DNA from: an uncultured Azospirillum sp.
GTDB taxonomy: Bacteria > Pseudomonadota > Alphaproteobacteria > Azospirillales > Azospirillaceae
Assembly: GCA_937960755.1 (NCBI GenBank)
Contig: CALGOL010000587.1
Location: forward strand, 1-6,809
Reading direction: 5' to 3'
Length of the DNA: 6,809 nucleotides
Shown: positions 1 to 5,901 of the stretch, one piece after another
Numbering within the stretch: position 1 is the stretch's first letter
How the letters are laid out: the number at the start of each line of letters is the position of its first letter
Notes under the pieces: model-generated
What the model was told of the DNA's origin: nothing
What the model saw: only the letters and a program-made list of their open reading frames with translations
Databases searched by the model: none
Translations under genes and position numbers: made by a program

Positions 1-46
1 ACCACCGAGATCTACACTCTTTCCCTACACGACGCTCTTCCGATCT
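1..46. other. Illumina TruSeq/P5 adapter sequence (artefact)
   Basis: These bases match the 3' 46 nt of the Illumina universal (P5/TruSeq Read 1) adapter as I know it, ending in the characteristic GCTCTTCCGATCT. Genomic sequence starts at position 47, where the thiolase reading frame on the minus strand becomes sensible. This is untrimmed library adapter assembled onto the contig end and has no biological meaning. Read in the thiolase frame it would encode RSEERRVGKECRSRWW, a peptide typical of adapter contamination in protein databases. Confidence 0.98.
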
Positions 47-676
47 GGTGGTCTCGGGGCGAATGCAGCCGTCTTGCGAAACCCGGCCGGTCGGCGCGTC
101 GATGGCGACGATTTCGGCTTCCAGCTTGCCTTCCAGGCGAGCTTTAGCGGCCTTGGCGTGGCTGGCGACGGCGATTTCCTCCTGCTCGGCGCGGGAAATG
201 CCGTATTTCTTGGCGACGTTTTCGGCGGTGACGCCCATGGAGGCGTAAGCTTCCGAATACCGGGCGGCCAAGGCCGGGTTGGGCATCGGGTTGAAGCCCA
301 TCATCGGGATGCGGGTCATGGATTCGACGCCGACCGCCAAAAAGGCGTCGCCGGCGTTGGTGGCGACCGCGCCGGCCGCCCAATGGATCGCCTGCATCGA
401 CGAGCCGCAGTAGCGGTTGACGGTGGCGCCGGTGATCGACTGCGGCAGGCCCGCCAGGAACACCAGCATGCGGGCCATGTTGAAGCCCTGTTCGCCTTCG
501 GGGAAGGCGCAGCCGCAAATCAAATCTTCAATGGCCGCCGGGTCGATCCCAGAGCGGCGCACCAACTCGCCGACCACGGCGGCGCCCAGATCGTCGGGGC
601 GAACCTTGGTCAGTTCGCCCTTATTGGCGAACGTGAACGGCGAACGGGCGTAACCGGCGATGACGACGTCTTTCAT
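47..676 (-). CDS. Acetyl-CoA C-acyltransferase (thiolase), N-terminal 210 residues, truncated by contig end
   Basis: Thiolase family enzyme that cleaves 3-ketoacyl-CoA with CoA to acetyl-CoA and a shortened acyl-CoA, the last step of beta-oxidation; it is cytosolic and normally tetrameric. The start MKDVVIAGYARSPF is typical of the family. The nucleophilic cysteine is Cys90 in NRYCGSSMQA, followed by GVESMTRIPM (116-125). The fragment ends in DGCIRPETT, which matches the conserved DGCIRP(G/D)TT region of thiolases, so about 180 residues, including the catalytic His and the second Cys of the C-terminal domain, are missing. The start ATG at 676 has a good Shine-Dalgarno (GGAAGGG, 6 nt spacing). 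It lies 64 bp downstream of the MerR gene on the same strand, so the two are probably cotranscribed. Whether it is a degradative (FadA/AtoB-like) or a biosynthetic thiolase cannot be settled from this half. The frame is open at 47 only because the contig stops; reading on into the adapter would add a false tail. Confidence 0.93.
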
Positions 677-740
677 GACATTCCCTTCCTCAAGGTCTCT
701 TGGCGGGAGACCGGAGGGGAACGCCCGAATGGGTCGCCCG

Positions 741-1136
741 TCAGTCTCCCTGAATGGATGCGCCGCGGTTTTTCAGCTCCGTCAGCGATTGTTCTTCGAT
801 GTCGCGCAACTCGTCCACGGTCGCTTCAATGTCGGCGCGCTGCTGCTCCAACTGCGCCAGCCGCTTGCGAACCTGCTCCAGCAAGTGGCGGATTTGGCTG
901 TCTTTTTGCGGATCGGCGTCGTAGAGGTTAAGGTATTCCCCAATCTCGCTGAGCGAAAAGCCCAGCCGCTTGCCGCGCAAAATCAGCTTCATGCGCGCCC
1001 GGTCCCGCTTGGAGTAGACCCGGTTGTTGCCGACGCGACCCGGCGACAGCAGGCCCTCTTGCTCATAGAACCGGAGCGTGCGGGGGGTGATCCCCAACTC
1101 CTCCGCCAACTGGTTAACCGTGTACAGCTCTTCCAT
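741..1136 (-). CDS. MerR-family transcriptional regulator, probably of fatty-acid/acyl-CoA catabolism (LiuR-like)
   Basis: A 131-residue MerR-family repressor/activator. The winged helix-turn-helix is at residues 5-40 (YTVNQLAEELGITPRTLRFY, then EQEGLLSP), the wing follows with NNRVYSKRDRARM, and a helical stretch at about 80-120 (RHLLEQVRKRLAQLEQQRADIEATV) is the usual dimerisation coiled coil. There are no cysteines, so it is not a metal- or thiol-sensing member. Length and C-terminus agree with the LiuR-like subgroup that controls branched-chain amino acid and fatty acid degradation genes in proteobacteria, which probably sense an acyl-CoA or related metabolite; that ligand is inferred, not visible here. 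It precedes a thiolase gene by 64 bp. Its own promoter region carries a 19-bp element that recurs upstream of the fatty-acid uptake operon, which points to autoregulation and control of the neighbouring operons. The ribosome binding site is modest (GGCGGAAG directly before ATG), so a slightly different start is possible. Confidence 0.9.
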   Translation of the reverse strand: MEELYTVNQLAEELGITPRTLRFYEQEGLLSPGRVGNNRVYSKRDRARMKLILRGKRLGFSLSEIGEYLNLYDADPQKDSQIRHLLEQVRKRLAQLEQQRADIEATVDELRDIEEQSLTELKNRGASIQGD

Positions 1137-1157
1137 CTTCCGCCCGCGAGGTTCACA

Positions 1158-1190
1158 GTTATAACGTAGGTAATGCTACGATTACGTCAA
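1158..1190 (-). promoter_or_regulatory. Candidate MerR-type promoter for the merR-thiolase operon
   Basis: On the minus strand TTGACG (1190-1185) could be a -35 box and TTATAA (1164-1159) a -10 box, separated by 20 bp, longer than the usual 17 bp. Overlong spacers of 19-20 bp are a known hallmark of promoters that MerR proteins remodel. An inverted repeat, CGTAG-6 nt-CTACG (1165-1169 and 1176-1180), fills the spacer. The likely start codon is at 1136, about 20 bp downstream. This is read by eye; no transcription start is known. Confidence 0.45.
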
Positions 1191-1195
1191 CGTTA
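1177..1195 (-). promoter_or_regulatory. Candidate MerR operator, copy 1 (upstream of merR)
   Basis: On the minus strand this reads TAACGTTGACGTAATCGTA, identical at 18 of 19 positions to the element at 4657-4675. Its core is ACGT-NN-ACGT with AT-rich flanks, nearly symmetric (TTACGT-CA-ACGTTA), as expected for a dimeric regulator. It overlaps the proposed -35 box of the merR promoter. From memory, LiuR-type operators in proteobacteria are similar AT-flanked ACGT palindromes, which would fit the adjacent regulator. Confidence 0.65.
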
Positions 1196-1346
1196 ACTGT
1201 CTGCCGATGCCCATGGTTTTTTTGCTAACATGGGACCGGCCTCGCGGGCAATGCCGCACTGCAACATGGGACATTTCGTCCGCTTTTCTAAAGCCTCTCT
1301 CCTATCGCTCCGTCACCGTTATTCCGGCGAAAGCGCTAAGTTAAAG

Positions 1347-1477
1347 CCCTCTCCCCCCTGGGGAGAGGGTTGGGTGAGGGGGGAAACGTCGCCAATTCAC
1401 GACTTTTCCGGCCATCCGGCCGTAACGCCCCCTCACCCGGAACCTGCGGTTCCGACCTCTCCCCAGGGGGGAGAGGT
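1347..1477. repeat. Composite palindromic repeat, copy 1 (intergenic)
   Basis: This is a complex inverted repeat in the gap between the acyl-CoA synthetase stop and the merR promoter. The left arm (1347-1369) is a hairpin, CCCTCTCCCC with a 3-nt loop and GGGGAGAGGG. The right arm (1455-1477) is the corresponding hairpin, with ACCTCTCCCC pairing GGGGAGAGGT. Inside these, GGGTGAGGGGG (1372-1382) faces CCCCCTCACCC (1428-1438), followed by a small hairpin GGAACC-TGC-GGTTCC (1439-1453). The whole can fold as one long imperfect stem or as separate hairpins. A second copy is at 5120-5240. It resembles short interspersed palindromic elements (REP/BIME-like) seen in many proteobacteria. The rest of the 1137-1513 gap holds only the promoter and operator; I see no gene there. 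Confidence 0.9.
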
Positions 1478-1513
1478 TATTTCTCTTTAAAAGCGTTATC
1501 TGACGACCCTTCC

Positions 1514-3208
1514 TCACCCTCCTCTTTTGGCGTTCTCCTCGGCGATCAGCTCCTTCTTCGACAGCTTGCCCACCGCGGTCTTGGGCAACTCGTCGCGAAA
1601 CTCGATGAACTTCGGCATTTCAATGCGCGACAGCTTGTCGGCGAGAAACTCCTTCAGCCCCTCCGCCGTCAGGGTCGAACCCGGACGACGCTGCACGAAC
1701 GCCTTGGGCGATTGGCCGCGGTATTCATCGGGAATGCCGATCACCGTCACGCCTTCGACGTCGGGGTGCAGGTAGATCGCCTCCTCCACCGCGCGCGGGT
1801 AAACGTTGTAGCCGCCGCAAATAATCAGGTCCTTCAGCCGGTCGAGCAGGAAGACGTAGCCGTCCGCGTCGATCATGCCGACGTCGCCGGTGCGCAAAGC
1901 CCCGTCAATGATGACGTCCTTGGTCTCGGTCGGCCGGCGCCAGTAACCCGCCATGACGTTGGGGCCGCGGATCACCACTTCGCCCTTCTCCCCCGGCCCA
2001 AGCCGGGTGTTGAAGTCGGCGAGGTCGCGGATTTCGACGGTCACGCCGGGGACCGGCAGGCCGATGGAGCCTTCCTTATTGACGCCGACCACCGGATTGG
2101 CGGTGGCGACCGGGGCGCATTCCGACAAGCCGTAGCCTTCCACCAGCACGCAGCCGGTGGCGGCTTCGAACTGCCGCTTCAATTCCAGCGGCAAGGGCGC
2201 GCCGCCGGAAATGCACAAGCGGATGGAATCCAGCGGCGTGCTGGCGGCGGCGGGCGCCGCCAAAATCGCCTTATACATCGTCGGCACGCCGGGCAGCAGC
2301 GTCGGCTTTTTCGTCGCGATGGTTTTTAGCACCTGATCGATTTCAAAGCGCGGCAACATGATGATTTCCGCACCCGCCGCGACGCCGACGTTCAGCACCA
2401 CGGTCATGGCGAAGACGTGGAAGAACGGCAAAATCGCCATCATCCGCTCTTCGCCGGGCTTGGCCCCGATGAACCACGCCATCACCTGCGCCTGATTGGC
2501 GGTGAGATTGGCGTGGGTCAGCATCGCGCCCTTGGGCACCCCTGTCGTGCCGCCGGTGTATTGCAGCACCGCCACCGCGGTTTGCGGATCAATGGCCACC
2601 GGCTTGGGCTTGCCGTCGTTGTCGATCAGCCGCGCCCACGGCACATGATCGGCGCCGGTGGCGACGTCGGCGACGTCGGCGCGCTTGAAGGCGCGGAACA
2701 GCCAGCTTTTCACCGTCGGCAGCACGTCGGCCATGCGGCAGACCACCACCTGCTTCAAGCAAGACTGCTTCAACATCAAGGCGATCTTGGGATAGATCAG
2801 CTTGACGTCCAGCGTCACCATGATGCTGGTTTCGGAATCTTCGATCTGTTGGATCAACTCCCGCTCGACATAGAGCGGGTTGTAGTTGACCACCGTGCCG
2901 CCGGCCTTCAACACGCCATAGAACGCTATGACGTAGTAGGGGCAGTTGGGCAGGCACAATCCCACCTTGACCCCCGGCCCGACGCCTAAGGCCTGAAAGC
3001 CGGCGGCGGCTTGGTCCACCAGCCGTCCGGTCTCGCGATACGAGTAGCGGCGGCCGAGGAATTCCAGACAGGGCCGCTCGGCGAAACGGGCGACCGACCG
3101 TTCAAACACCGCGTGCAGCGGTTCTTGCGGCATCGGCATCGCCCAATCGACGCCGGGCGGATAAAACGCCGTTTGGGACGGCGGTTGGACAGCGCTCGCG
3201 TCCGGCAT
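1514..3208 (-). CDS. fadD: Long-chain-fatty-acid--CoA ligase (acyl-CoA synthetase)
   Basis: A 564-residue AMP-forming acyl-CoA synthetase of the ANL superfamily. It activates fatty acid with ATP to acyl-AMP and then acyl-CoA at the inner face of the cytoplasmic membrane. Signature motifs are in order: the P-loop YTGGTTGVPKG (217-227), LPFFHVF (260-266), GYGLSE (358-363), RTGD with the ribose-binding Asp (439-442), the hinge DRLKDLI (456-462), GGYNVYP (465-471), and PKTAVGK with the catalytic Lys548 near the C-terminus. Length matches FadD-type enzymes. I chose the ATG at 3208, not the in-frame ATG at 3244, because GGGAGGG sits 7 nt upstream of it (3216-3222). The gene starts 39 bp after the FadL-like gene on the same strand, so the pair looks like an uptake-plus-activation operon (vectorial acylation). 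Substrate chain length cannot be fixed from sequence, so the symbol is by similarity. It ends 36 bp before the palindromic repeat. Confidence 0.93.
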   Translation of the reverse strand: MPDASAVQPPSQTAFYPPGVDWAMPMPQEPLHAVFERSVARFAERPCLEFLGRRYSYRETGRLVDQAAAGFQALGVGPGVKVGLCLPNCPYYVIAFYGVLKAGGTVVNYNPLYVERELIQQIEDSETSIMVTLDVKLIYPKIALMLKQSCLKQVVVCRMADVLPTVKSWLFRAFKRADVADVATGADHVPWARLIDNDGKPKPVAIDPQTAVAVLQYTGGTTGVPKGAMLTHANLTANQAQVMAWFIGAKPGEERMMAILPFFHVFAMTVVLNVGVAAGAEIIMLPRFEIDQVLKTIATKKPTLLPGVPTMYKAILAAPAAASTPLDSIRLCISGGAPLPLELKRQFEAATGCVLVEGYGLSECAPVATANPVVGVNKEGSIGLPVPGVTVEIRDLADFNTRLGPGEKGEVVIRGPNVMAGYWRRPTETKDVIIDGALRTGDVGMIDADGYVFLLDRLKDLIICGGYNVYPRAVEEAIYLHPDVEGVTVIGIPDEYRGQSPKAFVQRRPGSTLTAEGLKEFLADKLSRIEMPKFIEFRDELPKTAVGKLSKKELIAEENAKRGG

Positions 3209-3247
3209 TTTGTCACCCTCCCATTCGCAAAGGGGAGATTTCACGCC

Positions 3248-4588
3248 TTAGAATTTGGCGGAAACCTGCAAGGACACGATGTCGACGTGCGCGTCGTAGC
3301 TGCCGCTGAGATTGCCGCGCAGGTTGTTCGACGAACCGGCGCCGGTATCGTGCAGATCAACCTTGCCTTCCTTCGCCCAAATGTGGGTGTAGGCGGCGGA
3401 CACGCTGTATTTTTCGTTAAACTTGTAGGTCGCGCCCACCGAACCCCAGATGCGGTCGGAATCGGGAATGCGCGGGGTGCGATCTTCGTTGGGCGTCGGC
3501 GCGCTGTCGTAGGCGACGCCGGTGCGCAGCGTCCATTTGTCGTTGGCCTTGTATTCGACGCCGATGGCGGTGAACCAGCTATCCTGCCAGTTTTCCTCGG
3601 TGACCGACGCCGCGCGCAACGGATTGTCGAAGCTGATGACCAGTTGCTTGAAGCGCGACCAGTTGGTCCAGCTCGCTTCAAACATCACCGCCCATTGCGG
3701 GTTGATTTCATGATAGGCGCCGAACATGACGTATTCCGGCGTCGCCACCTTGGCCTTGGCGCCGGTGTTGGCGAAGGACGCGCGCAACGCCGGCACGGCC
3801 GGGACGTTATTGAACGTCGCCGTTCCGTCCAGTTCATGGAAGACGGCGGAACGGAAATTCAGGCCGAAGCGCGTGGTGGGCAGCGGCTCCCACAAAATGC
3901 CGGCGTTATAGCCGTAGCCCCAGTCGTCGCCCTTGATGTCGGCGAAGCCGTCAGCGCGGCCGGGCCGGCCAATGATCGTGCCGAAATCCACCATATTGGT
4001 CAGGTGCGCCGACATGCGCTGAATCTGCACGCCGCCCGCCACCGACAACTTGTCGTTAACCCGGTAAGAAACGACGGGATTGATGTTGAGCGAGCGCATC
4101 GACGACTTCAGACCGTGATAGCGGCCCATCCAGTCGGCGTCGTATTCGGTGATGAGGCCCCATGGCACGGTGATCGCCAGCCCCACCGACCAGTTCGGAT
4201 CAAGCTTGGCGGAGAAGTAGGTCGAGCCGATGGCGGCGTCGGCGACCGCGTCGCCTTCCGACGTCGGGCCGGAAATCGTCGAGCCGCCGTAAGAGCGGGC
4301 GCGCGTGGCCGACCCGCCGGAGAACGTCGCCGTCGGCATGATGTAGGCGCCGGACTGGACGAACTGATAGCCGTCGAGTCGGGAAATGCCCGCCGGGTTA
4401 TAAAAGATGGTCGAGGCGTCTTCGGCCTTGGCGGCCGCGCCGGCGAAAGAAGCGCCTTGCAACGCGGCGCTCTGTTCTTTCAATGAGTAACCCGCGGCGT
4501 AAACCTGCCCGGCGGCCAGCGATGTCAAACCAGCCGCGGCGGCGGCCAACCAGCGCTTATTCCCCTTTGTCGCCTTCTTCGCCTTCAT
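3248..4588 (-). CDS. FadL/OMPP1-type outer-membrane fatty-acid (hydrophobic substrate) channel
   Basis: A 446-residue outer-membrane beta-barrel of the OMPP1/FadL/TodX family that moves long-chain fatty acids or other hydrophobic compounds into the cell. Residues 1-31 form a signal peptide (KKATKGNKRW, then LAAAAAGLTSLAAGQ, cleavage probably after VYA). The mature N-terminus AGYSLKEQSAALQGASFAG with FYNPAG (62-67, the family's NPA signature) is the conserved hatch segment. Strands with alternating aromatic residues follow, and the chain ends in Phe (SLQVSAKF), as expected for Bam-dependent barrel assembly. Start: ATG at 4588, with GGGAGGA 7 nt upstream (4596-4602); the longer in-frame start at 4696 would put 36 unlikely residues before the signal peptide and overlap the operator. 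It is first in a two-gene operon with the acyl-CoA synthetase and divergent from the SCP2-like gene. The exact substrate is unproven. Confidence 0.92.
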   Translation of the reverse strand: MKAKKATKGNKRWLAAAAAGLTSLAAGQVYAAGYSLKEQSAALQGASFAGAAAKAEDASTIFYNPAGISRLDGYQFVQSGAYIMPTATFSGGSATRARSYGGSTISGPTSEGDAVADAAIGSTYFSAKLDPNWSVGLAITVPWGLITEYDADWMGRYHGLKSSMRSLNINPVVSYRVNDKLSVAGGVQIQRMSAHLTNMVDFGTIIGRPGRADGFADIKGDDWGYGYNAGILWEPLPTTRFGLNFRSAVFHELDGTATFNNVPAVPALRASFANTGAKAKVATPEYVMFGAYHEINPQWAVMFEASWTNWSRFKQLVISFDNPLRAASVTEENWQDSWFTAIGVEYKANDKWTLRTGVAYDSAPTPNEDRTPRIPDSDRIWGSVGATYKFNEKYSVSAAYTHIWAKEGKVDLHDTGAGSSNNLRGNLSGSYDAHVDIVSLQVSAKF

Positions 4589-4656
4589 TCCCGTTTCCTC
4601 CCGGTGTGGCGCATCTCGCATTGCCCGCTCACGGCGGGTCGCTTTTGTTTGCGGAA

Positions 4657-4675
4657 TAACGTTGACGTAAACGTA
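4657..4675 (+). promoter_or_regulatory. Candidate MerR operator, copy 2 (divergent intergenic region)
   Basis: TAACGTTGACGTAAACGTA matches the merR upstream element (18/19, one T to A change). A third ACGT half-site makes three ACGT units spaced by 2 nt (4659-4674). It lies between the FadL-like gene (start 4588) and the SCP2-like gene (start 4729), so it could control either or both. On the minus strand a TTGACA -35-like box (4693-4688) lies just upstream, so bound protein would cover the -10 region of the FadL-FadD operon. The remainder of the 140-bp gap shows no other clear element. Confidence 0.65.
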
Positions 4676-4728
4676 AACTCGTGCTGATGTCAACACCGTA
4701 ATGCACGACTTTTCGAGGTTCCTTGACG

Positions 4729-5046
4729 ATGTCCATCTCCGCTAACGAACTGGTTGATGAAATGCGCGCCCGCGCCGGCGATCTCAAATCCTTAAATGCG
4801 CGGGTGCGGTTCGCGCTGGGCGACGAAGGCGAAATCTGGCTGGACGCCACCGGCGGGGCGGTCAAGGTCAGCGCTGATGCGCCCCCCAGCGACGAGCCGG
4901 ACTGCACCTTGCGGCTGTCGGCCGACAATCTCGCCAAGCTGATGCAAGGCAAGCTCAACCCGATGCTGGCGTTCTCGCTGGGCAAGCTGAAGGTCGACGG
5001 CTCCAAGGGCGTCGCCATGAAGCTGGCCGGTCTGCTGGACGCCTGA
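4729..5046 (+). CDS. SCP2-like sterol/lipid-binding domain protein
   Basis: A 105-residue stand-alone protein that looks like the SCP2 (sterol carrier protein 2) fold. Typical features are the VRFALGDEGEIWLDATGGAVKVS strand region, DCTLRLSADNLAKLMQGKLNPMLAFSLGKLKVDG (the family's usual acidic-D/L-M-G-K-L-P-A-G-K-L-G pattern) and a closing helix KGVAMKLAGLLDA. Such proteins bind acyl-CoAs, fatty acids or other lipids in the cytoplasm; there is no signal peptide. The exact ligand is unknown. ATG at 4729 is preferred, with GAGG 10 nt upstream (4715-4718); an in-frame TTG at 4723 is possible but badly spaced. It is the first gene of a plus-strand run with the DUF6134-like gene (33 bp gap) and etfBA, and is divergent from the fatty-acid uptake operon across the candidate operator, consistent with a role in acyl-CoA handling. 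Confidence 0.85.
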   Translation: MSISANELVDEMRARAGDLKSLNARVRFALGDEGEIWLDATGGAVKVSADAPPSDEPDCTLRLSADNLAKLMQGKLNPMLAFSLGKLKVDGSKGVAMKLAGLLDA

Positions 5047-5063
5047 TTAACCAAATAATATTA

Positions 5064-5070
5064 GGGAGGA
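5064..5070 (+). promoter_or_regulatory. Shine-Dalgarno GGGAGGA fixing the 5080 start
   Basis: GGGAGGA is 9 nt before the ATG at 5080, the strongest ribosome-binding site on the plus strand here. It argues that translation begins upstream of the palindromic repeat, making the repeat part of the message's coding region. Confidence 0.75.
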
Positions 5071-5079
5071 TTACGCCCA

Positions 5080-5877
5080 ATGAAGGCGATGTTCAACCGC
5101 CGGGCCGACGCCGGCAAGGCCCTCTCCCCCCTGGGGAGAGGGTTGGGTGAGGGGGAAACCCCCGCATTTTTTGAATTCGCCGCCGCGCAGCCCCCTCACC
5201 CGAAGGCTTCGCCTTCACCCTCTCCCCAGGGGGGAGAGGGTTTGCGGCGCGCTCTGACCGTATTCGCCGCCCTGGCCGCCGCCATAATCTGGCCGGCCGC
5301 CGCCTCGGCCGCTCCGACCAAACGCACGTTGGATTACGTCATCTTGAAGGACGGCGAGCCCATCGGCGCGGAAAAGGTCGACATCACCCGCGACGGCGAC
5401 GCCATGACCGTCGACGTGACGGCGAACACCAAGGTGAAGATGCTGATGCTCAGCTTCACCTATGACCACAAACGCCGGGAGACTTGGCGCGCCGGCAAGC
5501 TTGAGGCGATGTCGGCGGAAACCAACGACGACGGCACGCCGCACAAGCTGGAAATGGCCCGCGACGGCGCCGGCTGGCGGCTGACGGTGGACGGCCAGCG
5601 CGCCGACCTGCCGGCCGACGCTTTCCCGCTCGCCTTGTGGACGTCCGCCGTCGTCAAAAGCCCGCTGCTGATCGGCGTGGTCGACGGCCAGCGCTACAAG
5701 GTCGCCGCCAAGCCGGCGGGGGAAGAAACCATCGAGATCGCCGGCAAGCCGGTCAAAACCAAGCGCTGGCGCATCGACGGCGACATTGAGCGGGACGTCT
5801 GGTTCGCCGACGACGGCATGGCGGCGCAAATCGCCTTCAAGCGCCGCGGCTACGACATCGTCTACCGGCTGAAGTAA
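5080..5877 (+). CDS. Secreted DUF6134-like protein with a palindromic repeat inside its 5' coding end
   Basis: A 265-residue predicted periplasmic protein of unknown function. Residues 78 onward (TLDYVILKDGEPIGAEKVDITRDGD, later RRETWRAGKLEAMSAETNDDGTPHKLE and GDIERDVWFADDGM) resemble the DUF6134 family as I remember it; I know of no activity for it. The signal peptide is at about 55-77 (LRRALTVFAALAAAIIWP, cleavage probably after ASA77). Between the first 14 residues (MKAMFNRRADAGKA) and this signal peptide lie about 40 residues encoded by the composite repeat (LSPLGRGLGEGE ... PSPSPQGGEG), low-complexity and Gly/Pro rich, which should not be conserved in orthologues. Either the full form is made from the well-placed ATG, or translation begins at TTG 5242, giving a clean 23-residue signal peptide. 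The gene is 33 bp after the SCP2-like gene and 24 bp before etfB, so it is probably in their operon. Confidence 0.8.
   Translation: MKAMFNRRADAGKALSPLGRGLGEGETPAFFEFAAAQPPHPKASPSPSPQGGEGLRRALTVFAALAAAIIWPAAASAAPTKRTLDYVILKDGEPIGAEKVDITRDGDAMTVDVTANTKVKMLMLSFTYDHKRRETWRAGKLEAMSAETNDDGTPHKLEMARDGAGWRLTVDGQRADLPADAFPLALWTSAVVKSPLLIGVVDGQRYKVAAKPAGEETIEIAGKPVKTKRWRIDGDIERDVWFADDGMAAQIAFKRRGYDIVYRLK
5120..5240. repeat. Composite palindromic repeat, copy 2 (inside the DUF6134-like gene)
   Basis: Second copy of the element at 1347-1477. The left hairpin arm (5120-5142) and right arm (5218-5240) are exact reverse complements, 23 nt each, and each is itself a hairpin with 10-bp stems. GGGTGAGGGGG (5145-5155) faces CCCCCTCACCC (5191-5201), and the small hairpin GAAGGC-TTC-GCCTTC is at 5202-5216. 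The centre (5156-5190) is unlike copy 1 except for the shared GAAAC start. It lies in a translated region and leaves the frame open. It is 10 bp shorter than copy 1. Confidence 0.92.
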
Positions 5878-5901
5878 TTGACTTATAAGGGAAACATCCC
5901 C

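Noticed and set aside
694..712. Small hairpin GGTCTC-7 nt-GAGACC between merR and the thiolase gene
   Set aside because: A 6-bp stem with no U-tract and no second copy; too weak to call an attenuator or terminator.
1230..1490. Open frame of 86 codons upstream of merR, starting ATG at 1230
   Set aside because: More than half of it is the palindromic repeat (peptide GEGWVRGE ... PTSPQGGE), it has no good ribosome site, and it resembles no family I know.
1455..1490. Possible intrinsic terminator: GC-rich hairpin followed by TTATTTCTCTTT
   Set aside because: The T-rich run is on the plus strand, where no gene needs terminating. In the direction of the acyl-CoA synthetase transcript the hairpin is followed by TCGGAA.
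1370..2329. 319-codon plus-strand open frame across the 3' half of the acyl-CoA synthetase
   Set aside because: Antisense shadow beginning within the repeat; the minus strand carries all the adenylation motifs.
3011..4486. 491-codon open frame antisense to the FadL-like and FadD-like genes
   Set aside because: A GC-rich shadow frame: Arg/Gly/Ala/Val/His-rich with no domain, running opposite two genes with clear families and motifs.
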